Assembly (NCBI RefSeq): GCF_033568475.1
Contig: NW_027331833.1
Location: forward strand, 4,092,001 to 4,156,000
From: Henckelia pumila
Taxonomy: Eukaryota; Streptophyta; Magnoliopsida; Lamiales; Gesneriaceae
Length of the DNA: 64,000 nucleotides
Reading direction: 5' to 3'
The translations under genes and the position numbers were made by a program. The stretch's first letter is position 1. Every line of letters begins with the position of its first letter. The notes under the pieces were generated by a model. That model was not told the origin of the DNA. It searched no databases and saw only the letters and a list, made by a program, of their open reading frames with translations. Of this stretch, positions 43,069-54,523 are shown one piece after another.

Positions 43069-43844
43069 TCAATTTATATTACCTTGTTTCTCATTCAATA
43101 ACCAACTTTGAATGCACATCAATGCTTCTAAGGTTTTTGGATGAAGCCTGCTTCTATGAAGACCAACCAATATGCCACCTCTACTAAATGCAGATTCTGA
43201 TGCGACCGTTGATATTGGAATGGCAAGCAGATCTCGTGTCATCCTCATCAAAGTGGGAAACTTGATTCCATTGGTCTTCCACCACTCCAATATTTCAAAA
43301 TCAACATTTCTCGGAAATACTTTGTCTTTCAAATAATGATATAGCTCAGTATTCAGAATAGTATAAATGTCACACTCAAAAGCTACTTCTTTATCAAAAA
43401 TATCCAAAAAATCATCAGTACTTGTATTCAATATAGTCTCCGTCGACCTTTTTTCAACACGAGCATGTTCATTATTATTTCTGTAATCATCAAGCAAATC
43501 ATAACACATTCTTTGAATCCTTCTAACAGGTTCTTTAAAGCCAATCTCTCCATGTGTTCTTTTGAAACAATAATCAATCAACTTTGTCTTATATCTTGGA
43601 TCTAAAATAGTAGCTATTCTCATAACTCCATGAATATCAGATCAATATATAATTTTCAAATTTGGAAAGCATCCGTTCAGACATGGAAGAAACAATCTTG
43701 TTAGGAGATGTGGTCCACTTTAGCAATGAATCTTTAATTTCACAAACCTTAGGAAAAAAAATATTTGTTGTAGGATACTTTCTTCCATAAAATATTTCAG
43801 TCACAAAATAAAACTTTCAACATTTGAGAAACCTCTTCTGCTAA
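43069..43844 (-). pseudogene. hAT transposase C-terminal part with dimerisation domain
   Basis: 43069-43623 is open for 184 residues. It opens with ATILDPRYKTKLIDYCF and carries the hAT family dimerisation signature: EILEWWKTNGIKFPTLMRMTRDLLAIPISTVASESAFS then LHPKTLEALMCIQSWL, here in two pieces. Upstream, 43624-43844 continues as part of the RNase H-like core (EIFYGRKYPTTNIFF, EIKDSLLKWTTS and MSERMLSKFENYI), but in other frames and with stops. The N-terminal BED finger and first catalytic residues are lost at 43845. It cannot move on its own, though the C-terminal frame is well kept. Confidence 0.88.
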
Positions 43845-44692
43845 TGTAGTGACCCATATCCAGAATTAACGATTAAATGGTAATTAATCAAGTAAACATG
43901 TTTAAGAGAGGTAAAACATTATTAAGGGATTTTTGTATAAGTTTAAAGAGTTGACAAACGAACTCATAACGATCAAATTGGTCTGGTTATAGCTTGGATC
44001 ATTGAGAAGATCGAAGGATCCAAACAGAGTTCGGAAGGTCCGAAAGGATCGGAGCCAGTGCTCCAAGTTCAGTAGCTCTGCTGAGTTTGGAAGCTCCAAA
44101 CTCAGATTGAAAGATCCGATCGGATACAGGGCCAGCTGTCTAAAATAATATGTAAGAAATGACGTCAAGAAGTTCGGAAGCTCCGATCGGGCTGTCGGCA
44201 ACCAGCCATTGTTTGACACGTGGTTGGCTGAGAAGGATCGAAAACAGGGGATCGAAAGCTTCGATCGTGCGATCAGAGGTTCCGATTGATGTCTATAAAT
44301 ATGGGGTCCGAGAGCTCATTTCTTTGCTCATTTCCAATTTCTTTCTCTCCCATTCTACTTCATTTTAAGGGCTTTGGGGGCTCTTATTTAAGAGTAGGAA
44401 TTGGCGAACAGTGTTCGGAGCAGTAGCTGAGCTATTGCAAAGTTGTGCTCAAGTTTTGGGGGTATCGCCATCAGCGGGCTGACGACGGACACAAGTATAA
44501 CTTTGGATCCCTAAAAATATTAGGGAGTATCTATTAACTTAGTTAAGGCTTTTAGAGAATGTTTAGTGATGCATGTGTACTTTTCATTTTAGACTTTTAG
44601 TACTGGATGGTAGGCTTGGAACCTATATGGATGCTTCTAGGACTCCTTTAGTGATGTACGTAAGTACTGGCCGAGATAGCCGACATGATATA
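43845..44692 (+). repeat. Left part of the outer 5' LTR
   Basis: About 850 bp up to the insertion point. 44000-44290 is unusual, with many words of the kind AAGCTCCGATCGG, GGAAGGTCCGA and GATCGAAAGCTTCGATCG, which form weak inverted repeats. Confidence 0.8.
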
Positions 44693-47217
44693 TGTAAGAC
44701 CCGGAAATATTGAGTTATTAATTATGGTATTTGAGAATTAAATTCCATATTTTGGGAAAATATTGATTTTAGAATTAATGGACATTATAGATTTAATTTC
44801 TGAGCCGAAAATATTTAATTTGAGAATTTACGGATTTTGATAATTAAATTCCGGGATTCTTAATTAAAAGAATAAAATATTCGAATCGAATATTTAAGGA
44901 ATTTAAGAATTAAATTCCAAGTTTCGAGAATTAATATGATTTAATTTGAAGGTGAAACCCGATTCGGGGTTGATTTGCAAATATTGAAGTTTCGAGGGCT
45001 AAAGTGCAAAAGGCCGAGATTATTTAATTTAATCCGAACTTATTTAATTTTAATCAGAGTATATTTAATTTGGGAATATTTAGAGTTTTGATTTAAATTC
45101 TAATATTCTTAAATTATTTAGGATTGAAATTGAATTAAAAAGAGGGCAGATGACTGAATTGCAATTAATAAAGACTTGAGGGATTAAATTGCAAATATGC
45201 AATACATATCCGATTTTAATCAGTTTTGTAAGCATGTCACGTGTATTCACTTCATGAATTCAGAAATTCTGAACAGAGAAGCCGAAACCTTCTTTTCCTT
45301 TTGATTTTTGATTTTCAAAATCCCGTAACTTTTGATCCGATCGTCCGATTTTGATTCCGAAAAGAGTTATGGAATCCTTGCGAAGAGGGCTTCGATTTGC
45401 TATAAGTTTCTATTTATTTCGGCATGCTTTGAAGATTTAAATTTGGTAGATATCAGGAATTGAGTTTATATATGTGTTCTTGAGCTTGTATGCATTCCGA
45501 TACCGAAACCAAATCAACGAAAGGCTATCGTTTGTATTGGTTATGATTTTACAGCATGAGTTCGATTATTTGAACTGCTGATATGAGGATATATATGTTG
45601 TTATGTTGACTATAAGTTGCATTTGTGGTTAGAATGGTTTCGATATTAAGTCGGTTACCGATTTTCGATCGCTACGCCATCGATTTATGTTTTTAAGCCG
45701 TTTAGATAACCGATGATTGAGCTGAGATGTTAGTAGAGATGTTGCTGATGTTGTAGCATATTTATTCTTCATTTTCAGTATTGATAAGAGGTGACAATTC
45801 GAGATTTACGACTTTGAACCGAAGAAAGAATTGAAGAAAGTTTGAGGTGAATTGTATTGATGATTTGATGATGTTTGGTCATGATTCTATGAATTTACAA
45901 CTTGTGTTCAACCTATTACACATTTGATTATGCTAGTACATGATGTATGCAAGTTGATATGTGTAAGGTTAGGTAGTGCAAGATTGATATATTGAGATTC
46001 AGTTACCGAGTTTGATACCGTTAAGTTATCGATTCAAGAACAGATTTGATTTCGAGTCTTGTGGATTAAGTGGAACATGATATAAGTTAATTGCTGATAA
46101 TTCTCGATTATGATGACTTATTTACAGATTTATAGTGAAGTTAGACGACTCGAGAAATCAGCCAATCAAAACGAGAAAGGATGGATCAATGTTGAAGTTG
46201 TTCTACCTTGAAGGTTGAGTTGAGTTGTTCCGAACAAATCACATACTTGTTATTGTTGTTTATATTTGATTGATGTTGTCGATTCATCTCAGGTAGTGGA
46301 TCTTTGATTTAATATGAGTTGATTATGATATGATATTGATATAATTGATTCTATTGCCAAGATCTGAGGCGATCTTATTTTCAAGTCTGAGACGACTTTG
46401 ATATATGGATATCCATGTCAAGATCGGTTACGAATCTTGATGGCATCGATGATATATGAATCAATTTCTGATCTTGATATGCGTTATTTACTCTATTGTT
46501 GAGTCGGTTATCTTTAGAGTCGATATGAATTTATTTAACGCATTTATATGTTGATTATACTGGGAATTATATTCTCACCGGAGTTTATCCGGCTGTTGTT
46601 TTGTTTTGTATGTGTGCATTACAACAGGTGGGGCAGAAGCTAGCCAAAGAGAACATGGGTAGCTCGAGAGAGAGTCTAGACGTGGGACTCGGGTTGTTGT
46701 GTAGCAGAATGATGTATGTTGCATTCTTGTTAAGCATGCTAGAAGAATTATGCTTAGTTGTAGTTGAAGAACATATTAGCACTTTGTGTAGTTTAGTTCT
46801 TTTGTTGTATTTTAAACTACTTTGTTGATGTAAGAAATACATGTAGTGTTGCTTGAGAATTGATACATGTATATATGAATATTTTCATATTGGATATAGC
46901 TTTATTCAAGTTGTTTAGCATGTTTAGAATAAAGTTTGACAGCACAAAAATCAGCAGCAGATTCGAGCAGATTCGAGCAGATTCTAGCTCGCTCGATCGA
47001 TAAGATTTGACCGATCGAGCGAGGCCACCTTTGGCTTGAACCCGAGAGTGGGTAAATTGTTGCTCGCTCGATCGGTGATGTTTAACCGATCGAGCGAGGC
47101 TCATATTTTTTTTAAAAAAATTTGCTCTTGTTTTAGTTTATTCTTTAATTGTTTGATTAATTGTTTTATTAATCGTTAATTGCCCTAAGATGAGATTAGC
47201 AACCCGAGGTCCCCACA
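44693..47217 (+). repeat. 5' LTR of the nested element
   Basis: Starts TGTAAGACCCGG and ends CCCCACA. Relative to the 3' LTR it lacks about 175 bp near 46217, where the 3' LTR (52695-52865) has extra sequence also present in the related LTR at 61860-62000. Confidence 0.9.
46988..47098. other. Two GATCGAGC hairpins in the LTR
   Basis: Hairpin 1: CTCGCTCGATCG (46988-46999) pairs with CGATCGAGCGAG (47012-47023). Hairpin 2: CTCGCTCGATCGGT (47063-47076) pairs with ACCGATCGAGCGAG (47085-47098). The same pair occurs in the 3' LTR near 53622-53732. Confidence 0.85.
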
Positions 47218-47222
47218 ACAGG

Positions 47223-47234
47223 TGGTATCAGAGC
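47223..47234 (+). other. Primer-binding site of the nested element
   Basis: TGGTATCAGAGC, complementary to initiator tRNA-Met, 5 bases after the 5' LTR. Confidence 0.92.
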
Positions 47235-50200
47235 ATAAGTTTCTCGGACTGAGATAGAAGTTGAGGGGGGTATATTGAGTCGCATGCATGTATAGTATTG
47301 CATGATGATGCATTACTTGATTTGGTGATTTGATAAATTGCATGTGAGCATGTTCTACTTTTGAAACTAAACTGCCTGATTTATTGATTTGTAAATTTCT
47401 GAATTTCTTATTAAATTTGTTATAAGATTTCCTTGGGTGATGTAAGAAACCAGAATTGAATAGAACAGTGCTCTTTGGGTGATGTAAGCACCCAGACTGA
47501 ACAGAATTGTATGGTCAGATTGAACAGAACTGTATTGCTCAGCTGAATGAAGTACCTCCGATTGAACAGAACAGTATATCAGCAAATGAATAGATGTTAT
47601 TGCAGTTAGAAGTTGGTTTGCAAAGCTGAATCAGTTGTGCCAATCTTTTGAATATACAGATGTATGATGCATCAGATTGATTATATACCAACTTTGAGAC
47701 CTAACAACCAGCTGATGTATTTTGATGAAGAAATGCTGAGAGAGCAGAGGTATATTGATTTGTTGGTAAGTGCTTAGAACAGAGATTTGTTCATGGTTCT
47801 TTGCCACAACAGATAGAAATGAAGAGAAACAGAATATTATGCCAAGAAAACATGAAATGCTCATTTGAAGGTAAGCCTCTTAAGATTCATTGAATTTGGA
47901 ATGATAACAAAAGAAGCTCAAGATTGAATTGTTTATGAAGGCTTGAATTCGAAGATTATGTCTGAATAAATGTTGACTACTGAAACATTTTATGAAAGAC
48001 ATAAACAGGGCTATGAGAACTGAAGCTGAATGATGCCGCAGAATGAATGAAAATGTAGATATGTCACAATGTGTGAGATACTCACAACTTTAACTAAAAT
48101 TTCTATTCCAGAGCAGATATGAAGAAAACGAAATGAAAGTAGTTCTTTAACTCTAGCGGACCGAGATAGATTTATCTGAGTCTGAGTGCAGAGTATGATA
48201 GATTACACTCATTGTGATGAGAGATATCCTAGCAATCAGTGTAAAGACATTTCAAGCAGATGTGCTAGAATATGTTTGAAGCAAATTAGATTATGAGAAG
48301 ATTCGAATGAAGAACAGTTCCAAAAATATACAGATGATCAGAATGAAATTGCACCTGAGAATGAGAATTACATGTAACAGATTTATTTTGTTTTTAACCT
48401 GTATATGTTAATGGTGCAAGAGATATATATGATAGCTGAAAGCTTCTTATATTTCCACCTCTGTATTAGGAAAGAGAATTTGTGAATTGAATTGAAGAAT
48501 TGAACTACTGCTTCGATGAAATGAAACTGAACATGATTTTGTTCGTACTTGACATATTTGTTTATGTTGCATGATAGACGATGATGCAATAATCAAGTAC
48601 AGATTATCAGAAGATTGATGATAAGAAACGATTAGATTAGATCAACAAGAACATAATGTGCATATGAATATGATGATATGATATGGAATTTAGAATTTAG
48701 ATTCTTTTTATTTCGGTTCAGGATAGATTATATTTGATTACAGAAATGTTCCGAAATAATTATTTACTATGCACTAGATATGTTCAAGATCTAAACCAGC
48801 ATTGGTAGATATGCCAATGAGAAGAGATTGCAGATAAATTTCAGATGAGATTTCCAACTTTAGTAAGTTGTGAACTGGAATTTAATAACGAATTGATGAG
48901 TTATGAATTGAATATTGTTGATGAGAATTGATAGAATAGACGATGATATGAAAATCAGTTACAGATGAGTCTTTTCTTTGATTATGTTGAATTGATTACA
49001 TCAATTGGTGATATGATTCATGAAATGTTTGATTTGAGTGGCTCTTCTTGTTTTGTTCTTAGAGCCTGAGTTGATTTACTCATTCTGAGTTATGAGATGC
49101 AAATGAGTTATTTTCATTTAGCAGAGTTTGTTATCCAGAAGATTTGATTTTGGATGACCTTGATTGGGAGATTTTCTCAATCTTGATTTATCTATTTTGA
49201 TTTTGAGAATTATTGATTTCTTTGATGGATATTTCAGCGTATTTGAAATTATTGGCTCGTAACTGATAGAAGAATTAGAATATTATCCAGATTTGGATTG
49301 GTTGTATGATTTGTTAGTATTTTGGAAATCGAAATTAGAAATGAAATAGTCATTCGATCAATTGATTTCAGATTTCTGTGTATTCTGGTTTTAATAATCA
49401 GACAAATTCATAACCAATCAGAATGATTTCGATTGGAAATGAGCCAAAATTGTTAAGAAGATGAAAGAAACACAGAAAGTAAATCAAAGCAGTTAGAATT
49501 CAGTAAAGAATGCCAAATTGATATACAAATTGAAGTTTCGGATATGACTGGATGAATTTGATTATGAAAGATTATATGAGTGCGCTAAATATTTATGAGA
49601 AGAGATATTAGATCCTGAAAGAAATGCACAATTATGAGTTCAATATCCATTCAATAGTTGTTTTATCAGAAGATAAAGACAACAAATGTAATAGAATTTG
49701 TGCGTTCTGAAGTTTAAACGCATAAGGAATTTCAATTAAAATTGAAATGCATTGACCAGATGAGTTCAATGACAGTTTAGAAACTCCAGAATCGAAATGA
49801 GATTGTGATTTGACAGATTATGTTACTAGAACTACCAAGATAAATCAGTATGCATTATGTAAGCTGTGGTAGTTATGATCAGATTGATTTGAAGTACTGA
49901 ATAAGATGATATGAATTATGACCAGATCACTGAATTGTGGGTCAGAATTATTATGAGATGCATAGTAATCCAAATATTATTGTTTTTTGATTGAGACATT
50001 AGGTTTACTATTGAATTATGATACAGATTATCGAAAGCTCTGAGTATTTTGATGTGAGAATACAGTATATTATCATTGAATTGATGTATAGTCAGAGCAG
50101 ACTGATCAGATTCAAGAATAAACTGTGTCAGATATGATATAGATTTGAATAGATAGATGTTCAGAAGTTAATGATATGATGGAATTACAGGAATGATTGA

Positions 50201-51157
50201 AATCTATTGTCATGATAGAGACTTTAGATCTAATTAATCGAGTGTGGCATTGAATGATCAATGTTTTGAATATTTGGTTATATGTTATTGCATTATACCA
50301 TTTCTCTGATCGATGGATTATCTGAGTTGATTTTCCAGATTTTGAGAATATTCTCAGAACTCTAGTACCTGATTTGGTATTAGTTGATTTGATGAATTGC
50401 CACTGGATTATTATGATTCCTGTTTAAGCTATCGAGTGATATCAGAATAGAGATTTGAATATTCGATGAGACGAGAATCAGATTTCTTTGTGTTGAAATG
50501 ATATTTTAGAAGTATCAGGTCCGATTGGATTTGAGAAACGTAGAGAATGTGAATATGAATCTATACAGAATGAAGAGAGTTAGTAAATGAATGATCGATA
50601 TAACTTTTGAAGTTGTTACTGACTTGTCAGCAAGAAAGTTATTTTTGAATTATCATTCAATTCTGAATAGAATGACGATGTTGATCTGATATATGTTCGG
50701 AACAGAACATAGAAAGATATAGAAAAGCTGAATTTCACTGGATGAGATTTCAGACAGAGATAGTGAATTCATTGAAAGATGTATTCTTTCTAGCTTGATA
50801 TGATGGATCCGATTTGTTCCACGTATCTAGAATAAGGAAGTGTCAGTTAGATTCTTCCTATGTACTTTGATCAAACGAGATAGATATTGAAAAAATTCTG
50901 AGTTAAGTCGAGTATTCGACATGTCATTGCTTGAGGAAAGAAATAACTTCGAAAGATTTCTTTTCAGTCAATTGAAGTACAATAGAAGAACTACTGATTA
51001 GACACAAAATTGAAAGAGATAACCTGACAAGAGATTATGAGATGAGATACGAAGTTCAGAGTTATATTATTGAAGTGAGAATTACTTCAGGTAATCATTC
51101 AGTCTATCAGATTTGATATTCCGATTGAATTCGATTTCGAGGACGAAATCATTCTTT
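47235..51157 (+). pseudogene. Interior of the nested element, decayed gag-pol or filler
   Basis: No frame exceeds about 100 residues in 3.9 kb. One relic of a nucleocapsid zinc knuckle can be read at about 48201-48250 (THCDERYPSNQC, first Cys and the His lost). The plus strand is poor in C; in 50101-50160, for example, there are 5 C and 12 G. Stop words TGA and TAG are very frequent. Reverse transcriptase and integrase motifs were not found. Confidence 0.6.
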
Positions 51158-51169
51158 AGAGGGGAGGAA
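51158..51169 (+). other. Polypurine tract of the nested element
   Basis: AGAGGGGAGGAA directly before the 3' LTR (TGTAAGACC at 51171), the second-strand primer of LTR elements. The preceding TTTCGAGGACGAAATCATTC resembles the end of gypsy Tekay/Del-type polyproteins. Confidence 0.85.
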
Positions 51170-51170
51170 T

Positions 51171-53851
51171 TGTAAGACCCGGAAATATTGAGTTATTAAT
51201 TATGGTATTGGAGAATTAAATTCCATATTTTGGGCAAATATTTATTTGAGAATTAATGGACATTATAGATTTAATTTCTGAGTCGAAAATATTTAATTTG
51301 AGAATTTACGGATTTTGAGAATTAAATTCCGGGATTCTTAAATTAAAAGAATAAAATATTAGAATTGAATATTTAAGGAATTTAACCAAGTTTCGAGAAT
51401 TAATATGATTTAATTTTAAGGTGAAACCCGATTCGGGGTTGATTTGCAAATATTGAAGTTTCGAGGGCTAAAGTGCAAAAGTCCGAGATTATTTAATTTA
51501 ATCTGAACTTATTTAATTTTAATTCGAGTATATTTAATTTGGGAATATTTAGAGTTTTGATTTAAATTCTAATATTCTTAAATTATTTAGGATTTAAATT
51601 GAATTAAAAAGAGGGTCGAGGACTGAATTGCAATTAATGAAGACTTGAGGAATTAAATTGCAAATATGCAATACATATCCGATTTTAATCAGATTTGTAA
51701 GCATTTCACGTGTATTCACTTCATGAATTCAGAAATTCTGAACAGAGGAGCCGAAACCTTCTTTTCCTTTTGATTTCTGATTTTCGAAACCCCGTAACTT
51801 TTGATCCGATCGTCCGATTTTGATTCCGAAAAGAGTTCTGGAATCCTTGCGATGAGGGCTTCGATTTTCTGTAAGTTTCTATTTATTTCGACATGCTTTG
51901 AAGATTGAAATTTGGTAGATATCAGGAATTGAGTTTATATATGTGTTCTTGAGCTTGTATGCATTCCAATACCGAAACCAAATCAATGAAAGGCTATCGT
52001 TTGTATTGGTTATGATTTTACAGCATGAGTTAGATTATTTTACTGCTGATATGAGGATATATATGCTGTTATGTTGACTAGAAGTTTCATTTGTGGTTAG
52101 AATGGTTTTGATATTAAGTCGGTTATCGATTTTTAATCACTACGCCGTCGATTTATGTTTTTAAGCCGTTTAGATAACCGATGATTGAGCTGAGATGTTA
52201 GTAGAGATGTTGCTGATGTTGTAGCATCTTTATTCTTCATTTTCAGTATTGATAAGAGGTGACAATTTGAGATTTACGACTTTGAACCGAAGAAAGAATT
52301 GAAGAAAGTTTGAGGTGAATTGTATTGATGATTTGATGATGTTTGGTCATGATTCTATGAATTTACAACTTGTGTTCAACCAATTACACATTTGATTATG
52401 CTAGTACATGATGTATCCAAGTTGATATGTGTAAGGTTAGGTAGTGCAAGATTGATATATTGAGATTCAGTTACCGAGTTTGATACCGTTAAGTTATCGA
52501 TTCAAGAACTGATTTGATTTCGAGTCTTGTGGATTAAGTGGAACATGATATGAGTTCATTGTTGATCATTCTTGATTATGATGACTTATTTACAGATTTA
52601 TAGTGAAGTTATACGACTCGAGAAATCAGCCAATCAAAACGAGAAAGGATGGATCAATGTTGAAGTTGTTCTACCTTGAAGGTTCAATTGAGTCTTGAGC
52701 AGATTTTTGTATATGCTTGTTATTGAAGATGAGATGATGAACTAGAGAAAATTAGATTGAATTTATTGAAGATGTATCCGGATGTGGAGAACTTCAAACT
52801 CGAGAACGACAGGTATAAGACAACATCGAGAGTCAGGAACTTGTTACTCAAGGATGATACTTCTTGAGTTGTTCCGAACAAATCACATACTTGTTATTGT
52901 TGTTTATATTTGATTGATGTTGTCGATTCATCTCAGGTAGTGGATCTTTGATTTAATATGAGTTGATTATGATATGATATTGATAGAATTGATTCTATTG
53001 CCAAGATCTGAGGCGATCTTATTTTTAAGTCTGAGACGACTTTGATAGATGGATATCCATGTCAAGATCGGTTACGAATCTTGATGGCATCAATGATATA
53101 TGAATCAATTTCTGATCTAGACATGCGTTATTTACTCTATTGTTGAGTCGGTTATCTTTAGAGTTGATATGAATTTATTTAACACATTTATATGTTGATT
53201 ATACTGGGAATTATATTCTCACCAGAGTTTATCCGGCTGTTGTTTTGTTTTGTATGTGTGCATTACAACAGGTGGGGCAGAAGCTAGCCAGAGAGAACAT
53301 GGGTAGCTCGAGAGCGAGTCTAGACGTGGGACTCGGGTTGTTGTGTAGCAGAATGATGTATGTTGCATTCTTGTTAAGAATGCTAGAAGAATTATGCTTA
53401 GTTGTAGTTGAAGAACATATTAGCACTTTGTGTAGTTTAGTTCTTTTGTTGTATTTTAAACTACTTTGTTGATGTAAGAAATACATGTAGTGTTGCTTGA
53501 GAATTGATACATGTATATATGAATATTTCTAGATTGGATATATCTTGCTTCAAGTTGTTTAGCATGTTTAGAATAAAGTTTGACAGCACAAAAATCAGCA
53601 GCAGATTCGAGCAAATTCTAGCTCGCTCGATCGGTAAGATTTGACCGATCGAGCGAGGCCACCTTTGGCTTTAACCCAAGAGTGGGTAAATTGTTGCTCG
53701 CTCGATCGGTGATGTTTAACCGATCGAGTGAGGCTCATATTTTTTTTAAAAAAATTTGCTCTTGTTTTAGTTTATTCTTTAATTATTTGATTAATTGTTT
53801 TATTAATCGTTAATTTCTCTAAGATGAGATTAGCAACCCAAGGTCCCCATA
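51171..53851 (+). repeat. 3' LTR of the nested element
   Basis: Matches 44693-47217 with only scattered differences (a few per 100 bp by eye) and an extra block at about 52695-52865. The terminal CA has changed to TA (CCCCATA). Confidence 0.9.
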
Positions 53852-53856
53852 ATATA

Positions 53857-54506
53857 TACTCTTATATGTTGCATTGTATGTGCTTTGTTTCCACCATGTT
53901 TTACTGCTTTAGCGCATGCATGATTTTATACCAGACTGCATCTCGAAAGAGGTGATTCGAGTGTATGGGGAGGCTCAGCTCCATGGTTTTGTCTATCACC
54001 GGGAGACGCCTCGACGGCGGAGACTGATGCTACGGTGATAGGGGAGTATACTAGTACCCCGCGGGCTAGCTATCCAACACGGTACTGTATATTCATTGGC
54101 TCCCCTGATTAGACTGTTTTAACAGGTTTTTAAATCCATTTACATGCTGCATATATGTTTACATATCATTGCTTCTGTACTAAGAATAGTCGCTCACGTC
54201 CAGTGTTTTCTGTATGTCTGGGCACCCCATTCGACGGGGCAGGTGCAGGTGCAGGTGCAAGTGCAGGTAGTGCGCCCAGTGACTTCGAGTAGTTGGTGAC
54301 CCGAGAGGACAACATGATTAGCTGTAGGTTCTATTGTTGTTAAGATTTATTTGATTGGGTTGTATACTGAATTTATTTAACTGGTTGTATTCTGCCAGTA
54401 AGCATTTATTTTTGCTTTTCGCAGCGTATTTTTGATAAGTGTTAATTGCATGCTTAATTAAGCTCTAATTCTCTGATTACTAGTGGATCAGGGTTGGGTC
54501 GCTACA
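53857..54506 (+). repeat. Right part of the outer 5' LTR
   Basis: It continues directly from 44692 once the nested element and one ATATA repeat are removed, and ends TACA just before the primer site. It includes the hexamer repeat at 54238-54272. Confidence 0.8.
54238..54272. repeat. Short GCAGGT hexamer repeat
   Basis: About five copies of CAGGTG (one with CAAGTG) in the outer LTR. Confidence 0.85.
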
Positions 54507-54511
54507 TTTAT

Positions 54512-54523
54512 TGGTATCAGAGC
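54512..54523 (+). other. Primer-binding site of the outer LTR element
   Basis: TGGTATCAGAGC, complementary to the 3' end of initiator tRNA-Met, 5 bases after the LTR end. This is the usual plant site that copia copies A and B lack. Confidence 0.9.

Larger units (their letters stand above)
42246..43844 (-). mobile_element. hAT transposon remnant, truncated by an LTR element
   Basis: The left end (AAAGGGATGTCAATGGGTC at 42246) resembles the terminal inverted repeats of Ac-like plant hATs. The transposase C-terminus lies on the minus strand (43069-43844). The upstream part of the gene is missing because the LTR retroelement begins at 43845. Confidence 0.75.
44693..53851 (+). mobile_element. Nested gypsy-type LTR retroelement, complete but non-coding
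   Basis: The 5' LTR (44693-47217) and 3' LTR (51171-53851) match closely throughout. Flanks are exact ATATA repeats at 44688-44692 and 53852-53856. The primer site is at 47223 and the polypurine tract is at 51158-51169. All cis-signals of a mobile element are present, but the 3.95-kb interior lacks any substantial frame. It sits inside the LTR of the outer element and is therefore younger. Confidence 0.92.

Noticed and set aside
46601-46828. 75-residue plus-strand frame conserved in both LTRs of the nested element (also 53245-53472), with a mirrored 85-residue minus frame
   Set aside because: The LTR copies are almost identical DNA, so conservation is not evidence of coding. The divergent LTR at 58732 does not preserve a comparable frame.
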